NCBI GenBank assembly: GCA_021151835.1
Contig: JAGKWO010000060.1
Location: forward strand, 1-25,219
Length of the DNA stretch: 25,219 bases
Direction of reading: 5' to 3'
Source: Gammaproteobacteria bacterium
Lineage (GTDB): Bacteria; Pseudomonadota; Gammaproteobacteria; Pseudomonadales; Cellvibrionaceae
Each line of letters begins with the position of its first letter. Within the stretch, counting starts at the first letter, position 1. Below are positions 1 through 8,303 of the stretch, piece after piece. The notes under the pieces were generated by a model. The model saw nothing but the letters and a program-made list of their open reading frames with translations. It was not told where the DNA came from and ran no database searches. A program made the translations under genes and the position numbers.

Positions 1-1597
1 TATGGCTGCACTGCAGGCGGGTTATGTAGCACCGCGAACCGAAACCGAAAAAATATTGTGTGAAATTTGGCAAGAGGTGTTGGGTGTAGAGCGAGTGGGT
101 ATAACTGATGACTTTTTCAAATTGGGTGGTGACTCCTTGAGTGCTATTACATTTGTTAATCAGACTAAAAAGCATGGGTATTCAATGAGCCTCCCGATTT
201 TGTTCCAAAAAAGAAAAATTATTGAATTCGCAGAGGGCTTGCAATTCATTGAGCTCCAAAATGATGAAGATATCTCTGACGAAAAAATGTCCGTAACATC
301 TGCACAAAGGTGGTATCTAAAATCGTCTTACGGAAGGAAGTCAGAGTTGCTGCATACCGCTCATTTTGAGGTGCAGTCGTTATTAGATGATAACTCTTTC
401 AAATTGGCTGTGGCCAATGTAATGAAACTGCATGCGTCCTTAAGGAGTAAATTTTATATCGATGAAGATAGGTGGCGGCAACACATTTTAATATCGCCAG
501 ATAGCTCACCTTTGCTCGTCAAGCTAGGCGAAAGTGAATTTTCAGATGCTGATCAATATACAAATCTGATTCACCAAGTACAAAATTCGATTAACTACAG
601 TACTGGCTCAGTATTTAAAATCGCAATATATAAGAGCAAGCGAACTGAAAAAAGTAAGGTATTTATTTGTGTTCATCATTTGGTATCCGATTTTGTTTCG
701 TTTTCTGTTCTCATAGAGGATATTTACTCTGAATATACAAGCTTGAAAAAAGCAGGGGTAAGCAAATTAATTAAAACAGCGAGCATCAAAGAGGTTGTCA
801 GCTGGTATGAGTCTAACGGAGCACTCAAAATCTATAGAGAGATTGAGGAGTGGGCGAATTCTATCAACTGGGGAAGCGTATCTTCGATAAAGCCTGATAT
901 AAAAGGAAGAAATATGGTTTCATTGTCCAAGATATACCAGTTGCAGCTTGATAGTGAAACAACTAATTTTGCCAAAGCGTACGCCAATAGCAGTTCATGT
1001 TCATTTTTCGATGTGATTATTTCAGCAATTTCTTGGTCGCTTAGAGATATACTTGATGGAGAAAGCCTGCAAATTACTATCCCTGATGAGCAGAGAGCGT
1101 TCCTCGCAAAAGCTGCAGGCTTAGATGCATCGCGAACAGTAGGGTGGCTGGCTGGAGCGAGAGCAATTGTTTTGAATTTAGAGGATCGCGGAAGTAAAGC
1201 TCTAAATTTTTCTGACACAATAGATCAACTAAGAAAAATCCCCTATGGTGGTATGTTGCTTGACCCCCCTGCGTTAGGTATATATCAAGGTGGTTGGGAG
1301 GAAAAACACATCTCCAACGAAATAAAAATAAACTATTTTGGTTTTCAAAATTCAAATCAAGAAACGGGTGGAGATGTTGAAGTTATTCCATTTGAGCACC
1401 CGCGGGTGTTTAACATCAGTCCTGCTGAAAATACGGAAATAAGAAATAATCTATTAATGTTTTGGGTGGCTGTAATTGATGGACAGCTTTCTATTTCAAT
1501 AGAATATAGTAAGGAAATATTCTATGAAAAAACTTTAAAAAATATAGCTGAAAGAATTGAAAAAAATATAGTCTTCCTTGGGGCTGGTGGAAAATAA
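1..1597 (+). CDS. Nonribosomal peptide synthetase, C-terminal part (carrier + epimerization-type domain), partial at 5' end
   Basis: Only the 3' end of the gene is in the window; reading is open from base 2, and the ATG there is not a credible start because the text begins inside the end of an adenylation domain. Residues about 8-80 form a peptidyl carrier domain with the motif FFKLGGDSLSA; Ser45 would carry the phosphopantetheine arm. Residues about 95-520 are a condensation/epimerization-fold domain with HHLVSDFVS (His225, His226, Asp230), TVGW at 379-382 and an NYFGFQN segment near the end, the layout of epimerization domains. The family's EGHGRE motif is replaced by PDEQRA at 361-366, so epimerase activity is uncertain. 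A cytosolic assembly-line enzyme that would tether and modify an aminoacyl or peptidyl intermediate. No thioesterase follows. The AT-rich composition differs from the genes after 15225, which suggests transfer. Confidence 0.88.
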   Translation, partial: MAALQAGYVAPRTETEKILCEIWQEVLGVERVGITDDFFKLGGDSLSAITFVNQTKKHGYSMSLPILFQKRKIIEFAEGLQFIELQNDEDISDEKMSVTSAQRWYLKSSYGRKSELLHTAHFEVQSLLDDNSFKLAVANVMKLHASLRSKFYIDEDRWRQHILISPDSSPLLVKLGESEFSDADQYTNLIHQVQNSINYSTGSVFKIAIYKSKRTEKSKVFICVHHLVSDFVSFSVLIEDIYSEYTSLKKAGVSKLIKTASIKEVVSWYESNGALKIYREIEEWANSINWGSVSSIKPDIKGRNMVSLSKIYQLQLDSETTNFAKAYANSSSCSFFDVIISAISWSLRDILDGESLQITIPDEQRAFLAKAAGLDASRTVGWLAGARAIVLNLEDRGSKALNFSDTIDQLRKIPYGGMLLDPPALGIYQGGWEEKHISNEIKINYFGFQNSNQETGGDVEVIPFEHPRVFNISPAENTEIRNNLLMFWVAVIDGQLSISIEYSKEIFYEKTLKNIAERIEKNIVFLGAGGK

Positions 1598-1612
1598 TTG
1601 GGGAGTGGGTTT

Positions 1613-2961
1613 GTGGAGTTTTCTGAAATCGGAATAAAAATTAAAAAAGATACCACTCGTAATTTGGCGGAGTTGCTTAAAAAGCCTCGAGGCGAAGTTG
1701 GTATTTATGATCTTTGTGAGTCGAAATCTGAATGGAATGGAAAAATTATTTCAATTTGCCTAACTGTTTACAATGAAAATGAAGCGGATTTCATAAGTAC
1801 GTTTTTCTCTCTAATTAAATCAATCAAACACGCTACACGTAGTACAACTGAAGAGTATCAGTATGTTGATTTGCGCTCAAAACCGACCCACTTTTGTGTC
1901 GAATGTTGACCCAAGTAGAACATTGAAAAACCCATTTAGGATAGTGCCTTATACCTATTATTTGCGGGGCTGGTCAGCCCGCCAGGTTCTTGGTGATTAT
2001 TAGTCATTCCCTGGTCGATTATGTTGGGAAAGATCTGGTCCTTAATGATTTAGTGTCCAATTATCTGAATTTATTGTCGGGCAAGGCTTGTGCTGGATTG
2101 ACCACAAAAAGTTCTTCAGACCTAGGTAAAGCACTGTATCAATATGTCAACTCCAGTGATTCGGATAAGGAATTGCAATACTGGCGGTCTCGTCCATACG
2201 ATGAATGCGTTTCTGTCCAAGATTACCCTGATGGCTTCGCAAAAAACAGGTCGGGTGACCCAGCTTTATATGGACAAGATATTGTATTGACTCGAAAGTT
2301 GGGTTTCGAATTGAGTGCGCAGATACAAAATAATAATTTTGGCTTTAGTCCTGTTGAAATTATTCTTTCTGCGTTTTCTTCAGCATTATCGGTGGCAAGC
2401 GGACGCAACCATGTGCAGTTTAGGCTTATCAACAATGGCCGGGCAAAAGTATTTCCCGGTGTTGACGTGGCCAAAACCGTTGGCTGGTTTTCAATGCATA
2501 GCCCTGTGATCATTCACGTTGATCGCTCCGGTGGTTTAAGAGAGCAGGTCTCGAACTTTAGAACCCAATTAATTTCAATTCCAATGTTTGGCATGGGCTT
2601 TAATGCATTTCAATATTTGTCAGACAACGCTAAAACCCGCGAGTATTTTTCAAGTTTGGCAACGCCAGATTTCGACATAAATTATCTTGCGTCCGATAAT
2701 GTAAGTGAAATTCAGAAGGATTTATTCGAGTCCACCGGTGGCCTTGTGACTAAAGCCAAAGAATCCAGTGGCAAAACTAAAAAGGACCAACTTTATGATG
2801 TGATTTGCCCTGCGTATATTCATATCAATTTTATTGATGGGCAATATACGATTCTGTGCATGGCTCGAGACAATGTCTTTAAGAAGGAAACTCTCGAGAG
2901 AATTCTAAAGGTCTGGTTGAGCGATATTGATCACATCGTACGAACACTATCAGCTTCTTAA
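1613..2961 (+). pseudogene. Broken gene with a second epimerization/condensation-like domain
   Basis: The first frame can start at GTG 1613 behind GGGGAG (1600-1605) and runs to a stop at 1907-1909. Its first 84 or so residues match nothing I recognise, and its last residues come from a 99-bp repeat (1864-1962). After the repeat a different frame runs to 2961 (first possible start TTG 1990) and is clearly epimerization-like: SHSLVD at residues 5-10 (first His of HHxxxD changed to Ser, second kept), NNGR at 148-151, TVGW at 163-166 and DINYL near 225. Removing the 99 bp does not rejoin the frames, and the roughly 130 residues that normally precede HHxxxD are not present. The likely history is a deletion plus insertion that destroyed a second NRPS domain or protein. 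The TTG/GTG-started 323-residue piece could still be made, but its function is doubtful. Confidence 0.7.
1864..1962. repeat. 99-bp direct repeat, copy 1
   Basis: Identical base for base to 6740-6838. It begins TGTTGATTTGCGCTC and ends GCCTTATACCTATTATT. Two GACCCA blocks lie about 25 bp apart, which recalls the terminal binding repeats of IS21-family elements. Here it interrupts the second epimerization-like gene. I see no terminal inverted repeats and no target duplication. Confidence 0.95.
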
Positions 2962-3132
2962 GCTGGTTCTGCGTGTGACATTATTTACGGTATCAATGCG
3001 AGCAAAAAGTAACCGTGCTAAAGGAGTAGCAGCGGCTGCAATTACGCTGCAAAAAGAAATGGCGGCTTTAGCTGCTTAAACAGTTATGCACTTCGCGGTT
3101 TAATCCGCTCAATTAAAAAGTGGTATTACATT
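2962..3132. other. Spacer between NRPS remnant and GH116 gene
   Basis: It holds one short Ala-rich reading frame (ATG 2996 to TAA 3079, 27 residues, ending MAALAA) with no ribosome binding site at the normal distance. An AAAGGAG at 3020-3026 sits inside that frame with no usable start after it. No terminator is visible. Probably non-coding remnant sequence. Confidence 0.4.
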
Positions 3133-6100
3133 GTGTCAATGTATCGGAATATAAAAAATTCATATGCTTTTTGCTTGTATGGTGATTCAAATATCAGCAA
3201 GTTAAAAGCACCAGCGACATTTGTGGGCTTTTCTCAGCCGTGGTATGAACCTGTCAATGTAGATGTGGCAGATTTAGGCATGTCTATTGGGGGGGTGGGT
3301 TCCACTGTGACGCTTACACCTTACTGTTCGGTCTCCAGCTTGAATGTACTAAGTGGTTTGTCTATAGATGTTAGTGATACACCGGTTAAGCTGCTAAATT
3401 TTAGTTACAGCGAATCCCATGTGGCAACACTGCCAAAAATAGAAGACTACAATCGCTTTTTGACTTACTCGGAATTATATAAGTTTACAAAAGATGGAGA
3501 GGCTTATTGGAACTTTGGGAAAAGTCGTAGTGAGGCAGAGCAATGCTTGCAGCAGATGGTGCAGTGCCCGAATTTTTACCGTTCAAATAAAAGTATACTG
3601 GAGCAGTATAAGGTATCTTTCTCAGCACGCTCCCGTCGCTTTATCGTATCTGGTAGTGGAGATTATCAAGATCTGAACATCAGTCTATTGTTCGATATCT
3701 TTGAAGGCTGTTTAACCCGATCACCCTATTTCAAAACTTCCTTAATTGGGGACGTAAAACAAAAAACGTTCAGTGCCTTGCCAGCCTTTCCTTGCGAGTC
3801 CATGACCCATCAGTCTTGTTTCCCCGTGGCCATTAGCTCGTACGATGGAAACAATAAGGTCAATATTAAACGTGTCGACTATTCGGTGCTGGATTTGGGG
3901 GGGGCTAAGTGTACGAGTTTGCCTGCTATTTTCTCTGAATTCCAGTTTGAAAACAACAATGATGAAGATATAGAAATCACCTTGTTTTTAGGTCAAGAAA
4001 ATTTTGTTGGATACAATTACCAAAAAAGTAGACCCGGACAGCAAGACAGTAGTTGTAATATTTTGCCCTGCTATGATGGACAATACTCTGAAGCTTTTCA
4101 CGTGGAGGGGGATGATAGGGTATTTCAAGGGATACGTTCATCCCGTCAAACTGGCGGGCAAAAGAAAAGCCTGGATGGCAGTATCACTTTTGGATGCGTA
4201 GTGGATAAAGAGGATGTTGATGTCGAGATTTCGTTTACGCCAAATTACGCTACCTCTCACGAGTTTCAGGTGGTCAATACAGCACATAACCAAGGATTTC
4301 TAAGTCAACATGATGAGCGCAAATGGAAGACTGGCGTAGAGCCGGTGTCCAGCGCCATTTGTGTATCATTGAAATTATCTAGACACACGAGCAAAGTGTT
4401 GAGATTTGTGAGTGTGTTGGATTTTGCCAGCACTTGTTTAACACAAGATACACAAAAGAAAGCTTACACACAGTTTTTCGGCCCCGAGAAAAATCGTGTT
4501 CATGATATGGTGTCTTTTATCATTCGCCAGTGGCCACAGCTACAAAAACGTACCTTACAAAGCCAGCATGACATAATCGCTAAGTGTCACTTGCAGAGCC
4601 CTCATATACCAGATGTTTCTCATCGGTCACCTTTGTCGTTAAGTCAACAACTTATTAATAGTTGGGCGGTTATTTATAACGCAGCGATTTGGACTGAAGA
4701 TAATAATATTCTAGTGAGAGAATCTGTCGATTATCCTTTTCTTAACTCTCTGGATGTTTACTTTTATGGGGGGTTTGCTGTGGCCTCTCTGTTGCCTGAA
4801 GCGGATGCCAAAGCTGTACGAAAATTTTCTGATGCCATTAAAGCGTGTGATTTGACGGAGCAGCGTTTTAACACCTTTGCCAATAGACCATGGTTAAATT
4901 TGGATAATCCACCTTTTGAGGGGGTGCGTTTAGAAAAGGGGGCAGTACCCCACGATATGGGGAGTGTGTGGGATTACCAGACCAATGCCTACCGCTGGCA
5001 TGATACGGCACACTGGCGTGATTTGGCGCCTAAGTTTGTGCTGATTCTTTATCGTGCGTACAAGGACAGCGGCGATATCACTCTATTACAAGCGTGTTGG
5101 GAATCTGCAAAGATCTGTATTGAACGGCAGCGGAGCGATTGTTCAGAGTTATGTATTCCTTTTGCGTCGAAGCAGAGTGACACCTTCGACAATTTAGAGA
5201 GCTTTGGGGTTTGTATTTACAGTGGTAGTTTGTGGGTAGCAAGTTTGATATGCATGGAGGAAATTGCCAAAGAGCTTAAGGATCTGCATTGCCAAAAGCA
5301 TTACGGTGAAATCGCTGAAACCGCGAAAATAAATTTGTTGGAAAATCTTTGGGATGATGCGAGGGGATGCTATCAATTTTATTCAGTTCCCGTGGAGAAC
5401 GCTGACTTCTTGGCTTGCAGTGATGAATGCTTTCAGAAGATTATCGAACGCATAGGGCTAAAACATTGTGGCTCTAAAGCCCATCGTAGCGCGATGGTGA
5501 ATGCATGGATCAACAATAGCGAAGCCATGGTGACAAGCACCATGCTGAATACTATTCATGAAAATATCCATATGTTGGATGGCCTTACTCTGACTTTAAA
5601 TGAGCACATTGCGGGCTTGGGGCAGAGAAGGATCTCGTCCAAAGTTCTTAAAAAGGCCTACTTGTATTGTCTTTTGTGTGAATGTGGTCAGAGAGCATCC
5701 TATACGGGACTTTATCAAAAAATAATGTTGGAAAGCGATGACGTTTTTGCCGATCAACTTGTGGCGGATTTATATTTAGAAATTCTTGATTTGCCATGTA
5801 TTACCTCGGTGACGCGACGATCTCAAGTGTTGGCCTACATCTACAAAAATAATTTTCAGGATCAGTTATACAATGTAGGTGCCTCCAATATGGTTCGCTT
5901 TGATGGCAAAAGGCACGAGGAGTTTCAAGCGCAAGATATTTGGGTGGGTATCCAGTATTCACTTGTTGCACAAATGTACAGCGTTGGAATGATGGAAGAA
6001 GCGGAAACGCTTTTGATATCCTTAGAGAAAACGCTGCATGAGACGAGTCACATGCGCTATTCCCCTCCTGAAGGATTTAACTGTTCTTGTGGAGTTACGG

Positions 6101-6453
6101 TAAGTGATATCCGTAACTATTTTGGTATTTCACAAGAGAATGCATTGCAAGTGTTTCAATATTTTGTTCATTTGCAATTAATTAATTTTGCTGGCGAAAT
6201 TGTTCAACCCATATCTGTTATTAAGGAAAATCTTGATAAGAGTCATGTGCATGGCATTATTATTGAAATGACACAAAAACATGGAATCTGCCGGGAGCGC
6301 ACGTGGGGACTATTTGAAGCAGTACGGTTAAAATACACCGGCGTGATGTATTTCCGCTCAGGTATGTGCCATATCTTGCCAAGAGTGATTGAGCGTATAG
6401 TTAGCAAAAAAAACTCTAAAGTGGTTCAACAAAATTGTATAGCGGTATTGTAA
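3133..6453 (+). CDS. GH116 (GBA2-like, DUF608) glycoside hydrolase homologue with extra segments
   Basis: A 1106-residue protein related to non-lysosomal glucosylceramidases, which hydrolyse beta-glucosides with retention. Residues about 45-430 fit the N-terminal beta domain (DLGMSIGGVGS near 48). Residues about 500-965 fit the (alpha/alpha)6 catalytic domain: RESVDYPFLNSLDVYFYG at 529-546 supplies the expected nucleophile Glu530, NAYRWHDTAHWRDL at 618-631 is a family block, DTFDNL at 683-688 supplies the expected acid/base Asp686, and QDIWVGIQYSLVAQMY at 934-949 is the family's last block. About 115 residues (755-868) before FADQLV and about 130 after 975 have no counterpart in the family members I know. 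No signal peptide, so probably cytosolic. Start is GTG 3133 or ATG 3139; the ribosome site is weak. It lies 3' of NRPS remnants in the same AT-rich tract. The substrate is unknown. Confidence 0.8.
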   Translation: MSMYRNIKNSYAFCLYGDSNISKLKAPATFVGFSQPWYEPVNVDVADLGMSIGGVGSTVTLTPYCSVSSLNVLSGLSIDVSDTPVKLLNFSYSESHVATLPKIEDYNRFLTYSELYKFTKDGEAYWNFGKSRSEAEQCLQQMVQCPNFYRSNKSILEQYKVSFSARSRRFIVSGSGDYQDLNISLLFDIFEGCLTRSPYFKTSLIGDVKQKTFSALPAFPCESMTHQSCFPVAISSYDGNNKVNIKRVDYSVLDLGGAKCTSLPAIFSEFQFENNNDEDIEITLFLGQENFVGYNYQKSRPGQQDSSCNILPCYDGQYSEAFHVEGDDRVFQGIRSSRQTGGQKKSLDGSITFGCVVDKEDVDVEISFTPNYATSHEFQVVNTAHNQGFLSQHDERKWKTGVEPVSSAICVSLKLSRHTSKVLRFVSVLDFASTCLTQDTQKKAYTQFFGPEKNRVHDMVSFIIRQWPQLQKRTLQSQHDIIAKCHLQSPHIPDVSHRSPLSLSQQLINSWAVIYNAAIWTEDNNILVRESVDYPFLNSLDVYFYGGFAVASLLPEADAKAVRKFSDAIKACDLTEQRFNTFANRPWLNLDNPPFEGVRLEKGAVPHDMGSVWDYQTNAYRWHDTAHWRDLAPKFVLILYRAYKDSGDITLLQACWESAKICIERQRSDCSELCIPFASKQSDTFDNLESFGVCIYSGSLWVASLICMEEIAKELKDLHCQKHYGEIAETAKINLLENLWDDARGCYQFYSVPVENADFLACSDECFQKIIERIGLKHCGSKAHRSAMVNAWINNSEAMVTSTMLNTIHENIHMLDGLTLTLNEHIAGLGQRRISSKVLKKAYLYCLLCECGQRASYTGLYQKIMLESDDVFADQLVADLYLEILDLPCITSVTRRSQVLAYIYKNNFQDQLYNVGASNMVRFDGKRHEEFQAQDIWVGIQYSLVAQMYSVGMMEEAETLLISLEKTLHETSHMRYSPPEGFNCSCGVTVSDIRNYFGISQENALQVFQYFVHLQLINFAGEIVQPISVIKENLDKSHVHGIIIEMTQKHGICRERTWGLFEAVRLKYTGVMYFRSGMCHILPRVIERIVSKKNSKVVQQNCIAVL

Positions 6454-6524
6454 AGTTACTGCCGGTAGTTATTGCATCAAAGAGACTGGGTATATTTACT
6501 TTTATTTCCATGAGCTTTAATTTC

Positions 6525-6739
6525 TGAAAAGTATTTAATTCCAAACACAGTAAATGCTTTAGGGATTACTGAAAGGCTGCAATATTCGCTCATCAAGGGG
6601 CGATATTGGTATCTGCTGGAATATACGATTGCTGAGCGTTTTTTTGGCAGTTTGAAGCACGATTGGATGTTCAATGTGGCACAAAAACGTGACTACATGA
6701 GGCTTGGTGTGGCGGATTACATGAAATGTTACAACCTAG
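6525..6739 (+). pseudogene. IS3-family transposase (OrfB) remnant
   Basis: Translated pieces NALGIT (about 6549) and AERFFGSLKHDW (from about 6632) followed by YMKCYN are the C-terminal part of an IS3-group OrfB around its catalytic Glu. Between them the frame breaks: TGCTGGAATATACGATTGCT lacks one base relative to an expected Cys-Trp-Asn-Asn-Thr-Ile reading. The remnant stops abruptly where the second 99-bp repeat starts. Non-functional. Confidence 0.7.
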
Positions 6740-6838
6740 TGTTGATTTGCGCTCAAAACCGACCCACTTTTGTGTCGAATGTTGACCCAAGTAGAACATT
6801 GAAAAACCCATTTAGGATAGTGCCTTATACCTATTATT
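6740..6838. repeat. 99-bp direct repeat, copy 2
   Basis: Exact copy of 1864-1962, same orientation, offset 4876 bp. On its left is an IS3 OrfB remnant on the + strand; on its right is a different IS3 OrfB on the - strand, cut at almost the same protein position. The two left flanks differ and the two right flanks differ, so the 99 bp behaves as one discrete unit. Confidence 0.95.
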
Positions 6839-7640
6839 AACATTTCAATTCCTTACGTAACTCAGTTGCACTATTAAACGAAGTACCACGAATTAGCTCT
6901 GCCTTGAGGCTGTGATAGAAGGATTCCATAAAAGCGTTATCAGTACAATGGCCAGGTCGATTCACACTATGCGTAAGCCCATATTTCACAAGCGTCTCCT
7001 GAAATAAATAACCCGTGTACTCGATCCCGCGATCGGTATGTACAATAACATCCTTCGGATAATTTCTTTTCTTCAGTGCATACATCAAAGCACTCACACT
7101 TAACCGCATGTTGCGAGCCTCTGAGAGTGACCAACCTAAAATGCGACGGGAATATTGATCCATGACTGTTGCCAGATATTGCCAACGTCCCTTTACCTTT
7201 AAATACGTTATATCGGCAACCCATACCGCATCAAGCTTTGTAGCGTTACCGACTTCTAACAAATGATTCTTACCTTTTTTAATGAAATCCCTAAATGCTG
7301 GCATTCTTCGCGTAACCCTCACTACACGACCTCTCAGATTGGCTGCTTTCATCAAGCGCTCTACACGTTTTCTGCCAACTGCGATACCTGCCGCAAGTAA
7401 GGATTTAAAGACACGAGGACTGCCATAGCGCCCTTTGCTAGCGATGAAGATTTCCTTAATTTTTTTAAGTAGCCCTTCATCATCTAATGCGCGCTGTGAC
7501 AAATCACGTTTTATCCACGCATAGTAACCGCTGCGAGAAACAGCAAGCCATGAGCAAAGAAATGCTACGCCGAAGGTTTGTCCGTATCTGTGGATGAATT
7601 CAAATCGTTCTGATGTTGTTCCGACAGATACTGTTGCCAC
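6837..7640 (-). pseudogene. IS3-family OrfB transposase, C-terminally truncated
   Basis: The catalytic half of the IS3 transposase, normally made as an OrfAB fusion by frameshifting at A AAA AAG just upstream; the frame's own first codon is GTG 7640. An rve-type integrase core is present with all three acidic residues: VWVADITYL (Asp), VIVHTDRG (Asp) and FMESFYHSLKAELI (Glu). The protein ends at ELRKELKC; relatives continue for about 40 residues through a YN..R.H..LGY..P block. The stop comes from the adjoining 99-bp repeat. Probably inactive. Confidence 0.87.
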
Positions 7641-7942
7641 TTTTTTAGCAGGTCGTTCTCCAACTTAAGACGCTCATTTTCTTTCTTAAGCTTGGTGATT
7701 TCACTGAGTTCTTGCTGTGGAGTTTTAGGTTTTTTACTCATGGCTTTCCGCATCTGGCCATCACCTTGTAACGCACCATCACGATATTCCTTCCGCCACC
7801 GCGATAGCATCATGGGGTGAACACCCAATCCTGCCGCGATATCTTTGACTTTATTGTCGGGATCGAGCGTTAATTTGACAGCGCTATATTTGAATTCTTT
7901 AGAGTAAACCCACGTCCGGCGTGGGTTGTTGTACTTGGGCAT
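7565..7942 (-). CDS. IS3-family OrfA (helix-turn-helix protein)
   Basis: The DNA-binding upstream protein of an IS3 element. A helix-turn-helix lies at about residues 15-55 of the MPKYNN-started protein (VKDIAAGLGVHPMMLSRWRKEY), and a leucine-zipper-like helix (ITKLKKENERLKLENDLLKKW) follows near the end. I chose ATG 7942, behind GAGGTGG, over an upstream in-frame ATG at 7978 that lies in the terminal repeat region. It overlaps orfB by 76 bases. The heptamer A AAA AAG (minus strand, 7646-7640) in the overlap is the standard -1 frameshift signal that makes the OrfAB transposase. Apparently intact. Confidence 0.88.
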   Translation of the reverse strand: MPKYNNPRRTWVYSKEFKYSAVKLTLDPDNKVKDIAAGLGVHPMMLSRWRKEYRDGALQGDGQMRKAMSKKPKTPQQELSEITKLKKENERLKLENDLLKKWQQYLSEQHQNDLNSSTDTDKPSA

Positions 7943-7996
7943 GCTACCACCTCTTTCATGTTGAGAAGAGGTGTCCACTAAAGCGGGGGAGGTTCA

Positions 7997-8191
7997 AGCC
8001 TAAGTAGCTGTTTCAATTGGTTTTATGGTTATGCACTTGCTTCCAACATACGAAATTCTGAGTTATGTAAAGGTCACCAGCAGGATGCGTTCCTGCCTTA
8101 TGTAGAAGATGGCACCTTTATTTTTATCGGCGCGACGACGGAAAATCCCTCGTTTGAATTAAATAATGCGCTGCTTGCGTATTTTTGCCTA
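7997..8191. other. Remnant stretch between IS3 and IS21-like elements
   Basis: Bases 7997-8074 hold nothing I recognise. Bases 8075-8179 encode a piece of RarA, listed separately. The stretch is cut on both sides by insertion sequences and has no promoter or start codon for the fragment. Confidence 0.5.
8075..8179 (+). pseudogene. rarA: Internal fragment of rarA (replication-associated recombination protein A)
   Basis: The frame beginning at 8075 reads HQQDAFLPYVEDG, then IGATTENPSFELNNALL, the Walker B/sensor-1 stretch of the RarA/MgsA AAA+ ATPase that acts at stalled forks. Only about 34 codons survive. The family continues with SRARV..., but here the match ends at the first GTGAACAC repeat of the IS21-like end. 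It is too short for a standard ORF search. The fragment shows that a chromosomal or captured rarA copy was broken by insertion-sequence activity. Confidence 0.75.
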
Positions 8192-8303
8192 CTGTGAACA
8201 CCAATTTTTGCCAAGCGTGAACACCTATTTTTCTCAACTGTGAACACTGAATTTTGTCGAAGCGTGAACACTTTTGCCCTTAGGCAAAATTCGGTGTTCA
8301 CGC
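8192..8303. repeat. Cluster of GTGAACAC direct and inverted repeats
   Basis: Four direct copies of (C/G)TGTGAACAC or GCGTGAACAC start near 8192, 8216, 8239 and 8264, spaced 23-25 bp, each followed by an AT-rich AATTTTTGCC-like tail. A fifth copy is inverted (GTGTTCACGC, 8294-8303) and pairs with GCGTGAACAC at 8262-8271 around an inner TTTTGCC/GGCAAAA stem. They are probably transposase binding sites at an IS21-like terminus. Confidence 0.75.

Larger units (their letters stand above)
6837..7996 (-). mobile_element. IS3-family element, truncated at its OrfB end
   Basis: The intact end, read on the minus strand from 7996, is TGAACCTCCCCCGCTTTAGT, a typical IS3-group terminus, followed by orfA and orfB. 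The opposite end is missing: orfB stops where the 99-bp repeat begins, so no partner inverted repeat or target duplication is present. It cannot move without help. Confidence 0.85.

Noticed and set aside
1864..1962. 99-bp repeat as an integron attC site or phage attachment site
   Set aside because: No R/L box pairs (GTTRRRY cores), no palindromic layout, no integrase or tRNA nearby.
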